Assembly: GCA_045615765.1 (NCBI GenBank)
Contig: JAZLFM010000010.1
Location: 100,716 to 164,715, forward strand
DNA length: 64,000 nucleotides
From: UBA1715 sp045615765
GTDB lineage: Bacteria; Bacteroidota; Bacteroidia; Bacteroidales; UBA1715
Direction: 5' to 3'
Shown here: positions 18,146 to 25,609 of the stretch, piece by piece
Layout of the letters: each line of letters opens with the position of its first letter
How positions within the stretch are numbered: the first letter of the stretch is position 1
The notes under the pieces: generated by a model
Told to the model about the DNA's origin: nothing
Database searches by the model: none
The model's input: only the letters and a program-made list of their open reading frames with translations
Translations under genes and position numbers: made by a program

Positions 18146-18496
18146 CTACACTAATTTATTGGTAGCAGTATCAGGGAAGACAACAGAAGGAGTGAATGTT
18201 TTTGCTTCTTCAAAATCCATTTGCGCATACGAAATAACTATGGCAATGTCGCCCACGGTAAACTTATGCGCAGCAGGTCCATTAAGACAAACAACACCAC
18301 TATTGCGATCACCCTTAATCGCGTATGTTTCGATGCGTTCTCCCGTATTTAAATTCAAAACCTGAACCTTTTCGTTTGGAATAATATTAGCAGCCTCCAT
18401 CAATGCTTCATCAAGAGTTATGCTTCCGATATAGTTTAGATTTGCCTCAGTAACAGTTACTCGATGAATCTTCGACTTCATTACTTCTATCATCAT
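18146..18496 (-). CDS. panD: Aspartate 1-decarboxylase proenzyme
   Basis: This 116-residue enzyme makes beta-alanine for pantothenate synthesis. The chain must self-cleave between Gly24 and Ser25 (Y-I-G-S-I-T) to make the catalytic pyruvoyl group, and this site is intact. The active-site K-I-H-R at 9-12 and the Y-x-I-x-G-D-R-x-S-G and N-G-P-A-A-H motifs are also present. An upstream in-frame start at 18529 would add a non-homologous stretch. The ATG at 18496 places Gly-Ser at the canonical 24-25 and leaves four bases after the panC stop, so I choose it. It is the next step in the pathway with panC. Confidence 0.93.
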   Translation of the reverse strand: MMIEVMKSKIHRVTVTEANLNYIGSITLDEALMEAANIIPNEKVQVLNLNTGERIETYAIKGDRNSGVVCLNGPAAHKFTVGDIAIVISYAQMDFEEAKTFTPSVVFPDTATNKLV

Positions 18497-18500
18497 AGTG

Positions 18501-19358
18501 CTATTTGTTTTGTAATGTGATATTATCAATTAAACGAACATCCCCTACATTCACAGTAATACATCCGACAACCCATTCAGCCTCATTCCACGAAGAAATT
18601 GGTTGCATAGTATAACCATTCACAACTTCAAAGTACTCAACCTCCAACAATGGGACATTGTTAACAGTATTTTCCACGAAAGTTTTCACCTCTTCCACCG
18701 AAGCAGTCTTTGCTTTTTCTACTGCTTTGAACAATGTTTGTGAAATCTGTACTGCTTGAATACGTTGTTCTGCATTCAAACGAGTATTGCGGGAACTTAA
18801 AGCCAAACCATCATCTTCGCGAACAATAGGACAAGGAATAATTTCAATGTTTATTCCACGCTGACGTACCATCTCACGAATAATTGCGATTTGTTGAAAA
18901 TCTTTCATTCCGAAATAACCTTTGTCGGCAGGAACAAGTTCGAACAAACGATGTACAACTATACCAACGCCATTAAAATGTCCAGGACGAGCAGCACCTT
19001 CCATCACCGCACCGATTGCTCCAAAATCATACGATTCAGTAACATTATCCAAACCTTCTGGATATATGGCTTCTATTGTTGGTACAAAAGCGATATCAGC
19101 GCCAGCTTTTTCCAACAAAGCCAAATCAGCTTCCACTGTGCGTGGATATGTGAGAAGGTCATTCTTATTGTTGAACTGTGTTGGGTTCACAAATATACTC
19201 ACAGCCGTACAGTCATTTTCTGCAATTGACCTCGACACTAATGAAATATGTCCTTGGTGAAGAGCGCCCATAGTTGGAACAAATCCTAGCGAGCGATTTG
19301 CCTTACGAACTTCTGCCACCGCATTCGTAATCTCTTCTCTTGTTCTGCAAACAATCAT
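18501..19358 (-). CDS. panC: Pantothenate synthetase
   Basis: This 285-residue enzyme joins pantoate and beta-alanine using ATP. Class I nucleotide-binding motifs are present: VPTMGALHQGHISLV near the N-terminus, FVNPTQF, the GHFNGVGIVVHRLF segment, KDFQQ, and the KMSKS-equivalent S-S-R-N. A TTG at 19382 opens the frame further, but the ATG at 19358 gives the family-typical MIVCRTREEI start and lies 21 bases after a good -7 box. It is the first gene of the panC-panD-membrane protein-rfaE2 run and is divergent from the GT5-like gene. Confidence 0.94.
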   Translation of the reverse strand: MIVCRTREEITNAVAEVRKANRSLGFVPTMGALHQGHISLVSRSIAENDCTAVSIFVNPTQFNNKNDLLTYPRTVEADLALLEKAGADIAFVPTIEAIYPEGLDNVTESYDFGAIGAVMEGAARPGHFNGVGIVVHRLFELVPADKGYFGMKDFQQIAIIREMVRQRGINIEIIPCPIVREDDGLALSSRNTRLNAEQRIQAVQISQTLFKAVEKAKTASVEEVKTFVENTVNNVPLLEVEYFEVVNGYTMQPISSWNEAEWVVGCITVNVGDVRLIDNITLQNK

Positions 19359-19379
19359 TTCAATATCAAAAATTTGGAG

Positions 19380-19387
19380 CAAAGGTA
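19380..19387 (-). promoter_or_regulatory. Candidate -7 box of the panC operon
   Basis: Read on the minus strand the bases are TACCTTTG, an exact fit to TAnnTTTG, 21 bases before the panC ATG. No TTG is seen at the expected -33 position. It supports the ATG at 19358 over the upstream TTG. Confidence 0.5.
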
Positions 19388-19484
19388 TGTTTTTTTTTCA
19401 CTATCGTTATTTTTTTCATAGTTTATTCAAACACTACAGTGTAGTTTTTTGAAATTTCTATAAAAATTCCCGAAAAAATTTTTA

Positions 19485-19492
19485 TAATTTTG
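19485..19492 (+). promoter_or_regulatory. Candidate -7 box of the GT5/DUF4270/glmS operon
   Basis: TAATTTTG fits TAnnTTTG and lies 20 bases before the ATG at 19513. The flanks are very AT-rich and no well-placed -33 TTG is visible. Confidence 0.45.
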
Positions 19493-19512
19493 CATACGAA
19501 ATTTTTTTTACG

Positions 19513-20322
19513 ATGAAAAAAGCAAAAGTCCTGTATGTAACTCAAGAAATGGCGAAATATCTTCCAGACACGGAAATGTCGTTAAAGAGTCGCTATTTAC
19601 CTCAGTATATCCAAGAAAGCGGAAAAGAAATCCGTTGCTTTATGCCTCGATATGGATTAGTTAATGAACGAAGAAACCAACTACACGAAGTAATTCGTTT
19701 GTCTGGTATGAATCTTATCATCGACGACACCGACCATCCACTTATTATTAAGGTCGCATCTATCCAACAAGCAAGATTACAGGTATATTTCATCGACAAT
19801 GATGAATTTTTCCACCGCAAAGCGATGTTCGTTGACGAAAGCGGCAAAGAATTCGAAGACAATGAAGACCGTATGATTTTCTTTGCTCGTGGTGTTTTGG
19901 AAACAGTAAAGAAACTACGTTGGGCTCCAGATATCGTTCACTGCCAAGGATGGTTCACTTCATTGCTTCCATTATATCTTAAAAAGACATTCTACGAAGA
20001 TCCTTTATTTGCGAACGCAAAAGTTGTGTACTCATTATACAACAATTCTTTTGAAAAACCGTTCTCTAAAGACTTTGCCAATAAAATTCATTTCGACGGT
20101 ATTACTTCCGACGATATTGCATCAATAAAGAATAATGCCGACTGGTTGAGCATAAACAAATTAGCTATCGACCAAGCCGAAGGTATTGTTCTTGGCGAAG
20201 AAAAAGTTAATGAAGAATTGTTACAATATTGTAAAGAAAAGAATAAGATAATCCTTCCATATCAAGGTCAAGAAGATTATACCCAAGCATATTCTGATTT
20301 TTACGATGGCTTATTAGACTAG
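19513..20322 (+). CDS. Half-length glycogen/starch synthase-like protein (GT5 N-terminal domain only)
   Basis: This 269-residue protein matches the N-terminal (GT5 catalytic) half of GlgA: VLYVTQEMAKYLP start, a following IRCFMPRYG, then W-A-P-D-I-V-H-C-Q-G-W-F-T-S. It is about half the usual length and lacks the C-terminal GT-B lobe. The ADP-glucose-binding K-x-G-G-L of true synthases is absent (the region reads PDTEMSLKSRY) and the H-x-H-D-W motif reads HCQGW. It is therefore unlikely to be an active glycogen synthase by itself. The arrangement with panC divergent and DUF4270 plus glmS downstream recurs in Bacteroidales, from memory, which suggests a conserved but different role. Confidence 0.75.
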   Translation: MKKAKVLYVTQEMAKYLPDTEMSLKSRYLPQYIQESGKEIRCFMPRYGLVNERRNQLHEVIRLSGMNLIIDDTDHPLIIKVASIQQARLQVYFIDNDEFFHRKAMFVDESGKEFEDNEDRMIFFARGVLETVKKLRWAPDIVHCQGWFTSLLPLYLKKTFYEDPLFANAKVVYSLYNNSFEKPFSKDFANKIHFDGITSDDIASIKNNADWLSINKLAIDQAEGIVLGEEKVNEELLQYCKEKNKIILPYQGQEDYTQAYSDFYDGLLD

Positions 20323-20326
20323 AACT

Positions 20327-21637
20327 ATGAATTTACACTTTCGTGTATTTGTACTGTTTCTCCTATCGCTTTTTTGTATTTCCTGCGAAAAAGAAAATCA
20401 AACGATAGGAATTGGTATGCTTCCCGACAGCGACCTATTAACAACAGCAGTAGATTCATCTACAATAATCACAATGCAAACTGTTGCCGACGATAGCACT
20501 CGTTCAACATTGGTGACATATATGCTTGGTGAAAACTACGATGAAAAATTTGGAAAAACTCGTGCCTCGTATGCAACCCGCCTTTACATACAATCTATGA
20601 TTGTAGATATGGCAGACTATAAATTAGACTCTGCTTGTTTTAGTTTAGCGAAATCAGCTAAATATGTATATGGCGACACTACTGTCGGACAGCAATTTTC
20701 TGTATATGAACTCAGTCAACCTATTACAGTTGAAGATTGTAAAAAATATGAGCAAACGGGTTCAAAACCAGCTTGGACATTTTCAGAAACAAATAAAATC
20801 TGCGACATACAAGTACCTGCCTACAAAGACACCCTTAAAACTTATAGTTGCAAGTTAGCCAAAGAATTCGCTACCGAATTATTCTCAACTATCACAGAAT
20901 GCAGCAAAACAGACACTTCGTTACAATATGTAGATTCTCTGTTTATTAATAAGTTTTATGGTATCTATGTAACAACAAAAAACAACACATTCAACGATAA
21001 TCATTCTGTAATTGTTCATAGTTTGCCTAACATCACGTTCTATCTTTCTGGTAAGGACACAACGAAAACAATCATATTGGCTCCATCGCCACAACCATAC
21101 AACGAAGCATTAAAGACTGACCCAAGTCAAATTTATTTACAAGCGATAAACTTCTTTGAACACGATTATTCTACAACAGAAATCACATTTAATACTGAAA
21201 GCAATACATCGTATGTACAAGGTTTTATGGGAGCAAAAACTAAGATAACATTCTCCGACCTTGAGAAATGGAGAGAGGCCGTTGATTATAACACTCCTTC
21301 GGATTCTACCATTGTAATAAATTCGGCAAAATTATATCTTCCTATAAAGAAGTACGACACTTGGAATGAGTACCTTCCTCTGAACTTCAGAGTGTACGAT
21401 GAAACAAAAACGCCACACAAATTGGTGTACTCTACTCTATCAACAACAGAAGACAGTACAAATTTTATCTTTAATATCCATAGTTTCCTAATAACATTAT
21501 ACAATGGCAAGACAAAAGCGAACAATTTCTCATACGAAATTGCTATTCCTGAAAACAACGCATACGGGAATATGTTCGTTCTTGATGGAACTACCGATCC
21601 TAAAAAATTGAAATTAGTAATAACATACACAAAATAA
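20327..21637 (+). CDS. DUF4270-type lipoprotein
   Basis: This 436-residue putative lipoprotein has a type II signal sequence ending LLSLFCISC, with the Cys as lipidation site. The start of the mature chain (IGIGMLPDSDLL) and the segment TYMLGENYDEKFGKTRAS match the DUF4270 family of Bacteroidetes. A late region (SAKLYLPIKK, then a C-terminal KLKLVITYTK) is also typical. The function is unknown. It starts four bases after the GT5-like gene and ends one base before glmS, so all three are probably cotranscribed. Confidence 0.8.
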   Translation: MNLHFRVFVLFLLSLFCISCEKENQTIGIGMLPDSDLLTTAVDSSTIITMQTVADDSTRSTLVTYMLGENYDEKFGKTRASYATRLYIQSMIVDMADYKLDSACFSLAKSAKYVYGDTTVGQQFSVYELSQPITVEDCKKYEQTGSKPAWTFSETNKICDIQVPAYKDTLKTYSCKLAKEFATELFSTITECSKTDTSLQYVDSLFINKFYGIYVTTKNNTFNDNHSVIVHSLPNITFYLSGKDTTKTIILAPSPQPYNEALKTDPSQIYLQAINFFEHDYSTTEITFNTESNTSYVQGFMGAKTKITFSDLEKWREAVDYNTPSDSTIVINSAKLYLPIKKYDTWNEYLPLNFRVYDETKTPHKLVYSTLSTTEDSTNFIFNIHSFLITLYNGKTKANNFSYEIAIPENNAYGNMFVLDGTTDPKKLKLVITYTK

Positions 21638-21638
21638 T

Positions 21639-23483
21639 ATGTGTGGAATAGTTGGTTACATTGGCGATAAAGATGCATATCCTATCCTTATTGCAGGTTT
21701 AAAACGATTAGAATACAGAGGTTACGACTCTACAGGTATTGCTCTCATTCAAAATGGTGAAACAATATCATATAAAAAGCAAGGCAAAGTAGCGGATCTT
21801 GAAGCGTATTTGGAAGACAAAAACACTTCGGGTTGCATTGGAATGGGACACACTCGTTGGGCAACCCATGGCGAGCCTAACGATGTAAATGCGCATCCTC
21901 ACACTTCTATGAAAGGTAAATTCTTTGTAATCCACAATGGTATCATAGAAAACTACAACGCTCTAAAGAAAAAACTTACGGCAAAAGGTTACGAATTCAA
22001 AAGCGAAACCGACACCGAAGTTATTGCCGACTATATTGAATACATTTATCTTAAAGGCAAAGGAAAAGTTACTGCAGAAGTTGCGGTTCGCTTGGCTCTA
22101 TTGGAAGTGCAAGGAGCCTATGGATTAGTTGTAATCTGCACCGACGAGCCAGACCAACTTATTGTAGCTCGTAATGGTAGTCCGCTTGTTGTTGGTGTTG
22201 GACAAGGAGAATATTTTGTTGCTTCCGACGCTACTCCTATTGTGGAACATACGAAACGTATCATTTACTTGAACGACCTTGAAATGGCAACAATTACAAA
22301 GAACGAGTTGTCGCTAAAGACCATCAAGAATGATATGCTAACACCTGTTATTCAAGAACTTGAACTTGACATTGAAGGAATAGAAAAAGGCGGATACGAC
22401 CATTTTATGTTGAAGGAAATTTTTGAGCAACCTTCAGCAATTATGGATACATTCCGTGGCCGTGCCACTAAAAATCCTCCTCAAATTCATCTTGGAGGAC
22501 TATACAATGCATTTGATGCTTTCGACAAAGCAGACAGAATCATTATTGTTGCTTGTGGAACTTCTTGGCACGCAGGACTTGTTGGCGAATATCTTTTCGA
22601 AGAATATGCCCGTATTCCTGTTGAAGTAGAATACGCATCGGAATTCCGCTACAGAAATCCTATTATTCGCGAAAACGATGTAGTGATTGCTATCAGTCAA
22701 AGTGGTGAAACCGCCGATACATTAGCGGCAATCCGCCTTGCAAAAGCGGCAAATGCTACCGTTGTCGGTATATGTAATGTGGTAGGTTCGAGCATTCCAC
22801 GCGAAACTGACGCAGGTGTTTATACACACGCTGGACCAGAAATTGGTGTTGCTTCCACAAAATCGTTCACAACACAAGTCACAGTGCTTACAATGATGGC
22901 ACTAATGCTTGGTAAACGAAGAAATACTATTGCCGATGATGTTTATAAGAAACTAATTTCCGAGCTCTACAAAATACCAGCAAAAGTAGAAAGTATTCTT
23001 ACCCATATTGATGAATACAAACAAATTGCTGAAGCATACAAGGATGCACAAAACTTCATCTATCTTGGTAGAAGCTATTTATATCCAGTAGCATTGGAAG
23101 GCGCATTAAAGCTAAAAGAAATATCGTACATACATGCCGAAGGTTACCCTGCTGCAGAAATGAAGCATGGTCCTATCGCATTGATAGACAAAAATATGCC
23201 TGTAGTTGTTATAGCAACGAAAGACAAACAATACGATAAGGTTGTAAGTAATGTTCAAGAGGTAAAAGCGCGTCAAGGTGTTGTAATTGCTGTGGTTACA
23301 CAAGGTGATACAGTTCTTTCGAAAATTGCCGACCATGTGATTGAAGTACCAGAAACTTCGCCGGCACTTACTCCGCTGACAACAGTTATTCCTTTACAGA
23401 TTCTTTCATATTACATTGCCGTTATGCGCGGATGTAATGTGGACCAACCTCGTAACTTGGCAAAATCGGTAACGGTAGAATAG
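21639..23483 (+). CDS. glmS: Glutamine--fructose-6-phosphate aminotransferase (isomerizing)
   Basis: This 614-residue enzyme makes glucosamine 6-phosphate from fructose 6-phosphate and glutamine, the entry step to peptidoglycan and LPS amino sugars. The N-terminal glutaminase begins M-C-G-I-V-G-Y-I-G with the catalytic Cys at position 2. Other glutaminase motifs (GMGHTRWATHGEP, VIHNGIIENY) are present. Two SIS domains follow (ACGTSWHAG, ISQSGETADTLAA, THAGPEIGVASTKSFTTQ, AEGYPAAEMKHGPIALID) and the C-terminus NLAKSVTVE is canonical. No glmS ribozyme is visible because the gene directly follows DUF4270. Its stop overlaps the GTG of the next gene by one base. Confidence 0.97.
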   Translation: MCGIVGYIGDKDAYPILIAGLKRLEYRGYDSTGIALIQNGETISYKKQGKVADLEAYLEDKNTSGCIGMGHTRWATHGEPNDVNAHPHTSMKGKFFVIHNGIIENYNALKKKLTAKGYEFKSETDTEVIADYIEYIYLKGKGKVTAEVAVRLALLEVQGAYGLVVICTDEPDQLIVARNGSPLVVGVGQGEYFVASDATPIVEHTKRIIYLNDLEMATITKNELSLKTIKNDMLTPVIQELELDIEGIEKGGYDHFMLKEIFEQPSAIMDTFRGRATKNPPQIHLGGLYNAFDAFDKADRIIIVACGTSWHAGLVGEYLFEEYARIPVEVEYASEFRYRNPIIRENDVVIAISQSGETADTLAAIRLAKAANATVVGICNVVGSSIPRETDAGVYTHAGPEIGVASTKSFTTQVTVLTMMALMLGKRRNTIADDVYKKLISELYKIPAKVESILTHIDEYKQIAEAYKDAQNFIYLGRSYLYPVALEGALKLKEISYIHAEGYPAAEMKHGPIALIDKNMPVVVIATKDKQYDKVVSNVQEVKARQGVVIAVVTQGDTVLSKIADHVIEVPETSPALTPLTTVIPLQILSYYIAVMRGCNVDQPRNLAKSVTVE

Positions 23484-24526
23484 TGGAAAATTCCTCTGAG
23501 ATATCAAAAATTCTCGTTTTTCGATTGAGTTCAATAGGCGACATTGTTCTCACTACAGCATTGCTACGCTGCCTACGGAACAAATATCCCCTAGCACAAA
23601 TCGACTTTGTTGTAAAGAAACAATTTGCCGCAATTTTACGTTGTGTTCCTTTTGTTAGCAATGTCATTGAACTTGATTCGAAAAAAGGGTTGCCAGAATT
23701 ATTTGCACTACGAAAACAACTGAAAAAAGCGAACTATGATGTTGCTCTTGACATACACAAGAATTGGCGTAGTCTATTCATTTGCAGAACGATAGGAGCA
23801 AAACAAGTTTTCGCTTTCAATAAACACGTATTTCGCCGTTGGGTACTTACAACATTCCATAAAAACATATACAAAGAAGTTCGTCCAGTATATCTAAGAT
23901 TTACAGACACAGCCAAACAAATTGGCGTGGAACCAGACGGCAAATACACGGAATTAATCGTTCCTACCGAAATACAATCCGCAACAGACAATATCTTACA
24001 ACAAAAAAGATTCGATATTTCAAAACCAGCCATTGCATTATGTCCAGGCGCAAGTTTCAAGAACAAGCAATGGCAGCCGGAAAAGTTCGCCGAATTGGCT
24101 AAAAAAATCGTTACAGAGCTTGACTATCAAGTCATTCTAATTGGCGGCAAAAACGAACAACCATTGTGTGAAATTATACAAAAGGAAGAACCTTTGGCTA
24201 TTTCTTTTGCTGGAGAATTTGATTTAAGTCAGTCTATTGCGGCTCTCAACAGAATACGAGCTACCGTTGTAAACGACACTGGTATGCTTCACGCCTCCGA
24301 AGCACTTGGAATTCCCGTTGTTGGAATTTATGGCGCCACCGCACAACCATTCGGCTACTATCCTATTCTACCGCAAAGCAAAGTTGCCGATGTTGACCTA
24401 CAATGCAGACCTTGTACAAAAATGGGTAAAAACTCTTGCCCTAAAGGACATTTCAATTGTATGAACCAATTGCATACGCAAAAAGTTTTCGAATTGCTAC
24501 AAGAAGTTTTAAAAGGGAAAGCATAG
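23483..24526 (+). CDS. Glycosyltransferase family 9 protein (heptosyltransferase-like)
   Basis: This 347-residue protein of the ADP-heptose:LPS heptosyltransferase family would act on the cytoplasmic face of the inner membrane in core assembly. The N-terminus KILVFRLSSIGDIVLTTALL carries the usual R-x-S-S-I-G-D motif. A middle ALCPGASFKNKQWQPEKFAEL segment and VVNDTGMLHASEALGIPVVGIYG follow. The C-terminus has the cysteine cluster C-R-P-C-x5-N-S-C-x5-F-N-C seen in many members. The start is the GTG at 23483, which overlaps the glmS stop; no ATG lies near. The acceptor sugar is not predictable from sequence. Confidence 0.87.
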   Translation: MENSSEISKILVFRLSSIGDIVLTTALLRCLRNKYPLAQIDFVVKKQFAAILRCVPFVSNVIELDSKKGLPELFALRKQLKKANYDVALDIHKNWRSLFICRTIGAKQVFAFNKHVFRRWVLTTFHKNIYKEVRPVYLRFTDTAKQIGVEPDGKYTELIVPTEIQSATDNILQQKRFDISKPAIALCPGASFKNKQWQPEKFAELAKKIVTELDYQVILIGGKNEQPLCEIIQKEEPLAISFAGEFDLSQSIAALNRIRATVVNDTGMLHASEALGIPVVGIYGATAQPFGYYPILPQSKVADVDLQCRPCTKMGKNSCPKGHFNCMNQLHTQKVFELLQEVLKGKA

Positions 24527-24549
24527 AACCTTACGATTCTACGCTTATT

Positions 24550-25047
24550 TTACTTCTTTACAAAATACAATTCATACGAAGAAAGCGGATCTGTTCTAAA
24601 CTTTGAAGAATAATTACCCCAATAGAGAGTATCGTTTTGCAAAAACAAACACGCTTTTCCCGCTTCACATAAAATAAAATCATTATAAGCAACAACTGTA
24701 TCTCCCAATACACTATAAGCACAGCGCTTAATAGTAGAGCCATCTACAACATACGTCTCATAAACTTCGTCTTCAGTAAAATTATAATAAGAACTATATT
24801 TGAATTCAGAATTATTATAATCATCGAATCCATTTTTACATTCAAGGAACCAGTCTGTTCCTATAATTTGTTGTTGTATTTCAGAAATCTTTTGGACAGC
24901 ATATTCATCTAACAATTGATCATTTTCTTGTTCATTAGGTTGCCCTACTAATTGATTTTCCACTCCACTAGGTTTTGGTTCATCATCTTTATTGCAGGCA
25001 CACAGTACTAACATACTTGCCGCAAGAAATAAAAAGATTTTCTTCAT
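24550..25047 (-). CDS. Small lipoprotein of unknown function
   Basis: This 165-residue protein has a type II signal (MKKIFLFLAASMLVLCAC, Cys18 probable) followed by an acidic linker (NKDDEPKPSGVENQL). A compact domain with TDWFLECKNGFDDY and YWGNYSSKF segments makes up the rest. The short beta-rich layout resembles lipocalin-like or META-type small lipoproteins, but I do not recognise a family. It is convergent with the family 9 transferase gene (23-base gap) and divergent from the following TonB receptor region. Confidence 0.6.
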   Translation of the reverse strand: MKKIFLFLAASMLVLCACNKDDEPKPSGVENQLVGQPNEQENDQLLDEYAVQKISEIQQQIIGTDWFLECKNGFDDYNNSEFKYSSYYNFTEDEVYETYVVDGSTIKRCAYSVLGDTVVAYNDFILCEAGKACLFLQNDTLYWGNYSSKFRTDPLSSYELYFVKK

Positions 25048-25160
25048 AATTATTTGATTTATAGACTACTTCGCAAAGTAAAAAAAAAAAATAAATAAAC
25101 AAATAAAAAACAGTTTTTTTCAAGAATTTCACATTCGTCGCACTTGAAAAATAAGACATT

Positions 25161-25189
25161 TTGCATTTATCAGAATTTGTTTACATTTG
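25161..25189 (+). promoter_or_regulatory. Bacteroidetes-type promoter (TTG N18 TACATTTG)
   Basis: A -33 TTG at 25161-25163 and an exact -7 TACATTTG at 25182-25189 are separated by 18 bases, close to the optimum. Transcription would begin around 25196, just before the ATG at 25208. It would drive the small ORF and, through the attenuator-like hairpin, the TonB receptor. Confidence 0.65.
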
Positions 25190-25207
25190 CCGCATCAAAA
25201 AATTACG

Positions 25208-25609
25208 ATGAAGAAAACCTTCCGATATAAAAAACAGACTTTCCGTTTCCATCGTTGGAATCGTGCGAATTACTCTGCATTTATGAGTATCGGAAAACAA
25301 ATCACTATTGGTCGTGTAAACACTGAAGTTGCCGATGGTCTTCTTCGCGACCAACATATTAAAGAAATTTTCACTTCAATATATTTAGACAGTTCATCAT
25401 CTGATGACGATTCTTCGGGCGGAGAAGAAAATTGCTTACTTGCTCTTTTAGAACAAACTCTTCTTTGCTCAACACAAACGACTACAGAAGTATGTCCTGC
25501 TTCTTGTAGCGTATCATATTATGTTAACCCTAATCCTATCCGCTGGTGGCCACAGTCGATAGGATTTTTTATTTTTAAATCTTATGAAAAAAATCAATTT
25601 GCTGTGTAG
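25208..25609 (+). CDS. Small ORF ahead of a TonB receptor, possibly a leader or regulatory protein
   Basis: This 133-residue frame begins MKKTFRYKKQTFRFHRWNR, continues Y-S-A-F-M-S-I-G-K-Q-I-T-I-G-R-V and has an acidic serine-rich middle (SSSSDDDSSGGEE). From memory, small proteins with this basic N-terminus recur just upstream of cobalamin-type TonB receptors in Bacteroidetes; this is not verified. The distal part encodes CPASC and IRWWPQ over a strong terminator hairpin, and its stop lies 26 bases inside the next gene in another frame. The C-terminal stretch may therefore be leader rather than functional protein. An upstream in-frame start at 25187 overlaps the -7 box and is rejected. Confidence 0.55.
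   Translation: MKKTFRYKKQTFRFHRWNRANYSAFMSIGKQITIGRVNTEVADGLLRDQHIKEIFTSIYLDSSSSDDDSSGGEENCLLALLEQTLLCSTQTTTEVCPASCSVSYYVNPNPIRWWPQSIGFFIFKSYEKNQFAV
25532..25576 (+). terminator. Terminator-like hairpin with T-tract directly before the TonB receptor (attenuator candidate)
   Basis: The arms aatcctatc (25532-25540) and gataggatt (25558-25566) are perfectly complementary. An inner ctg/cag pair extends the stem, and TTTT-A-TTTTT follows at once (25567-25576). It lies inside the small ORF and ends eight bases before the receptor ATG at 25584, so read-through must be regulated if the receptor is expressed from the upstream promoter. Confidence 0.75.

Noticed and set aside
21639..21660. Possible glmS ribozyme upstream of glmS
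   Set aside because: Only one base separates DUF4270 from glmS, so there is no room for the ribozyme.
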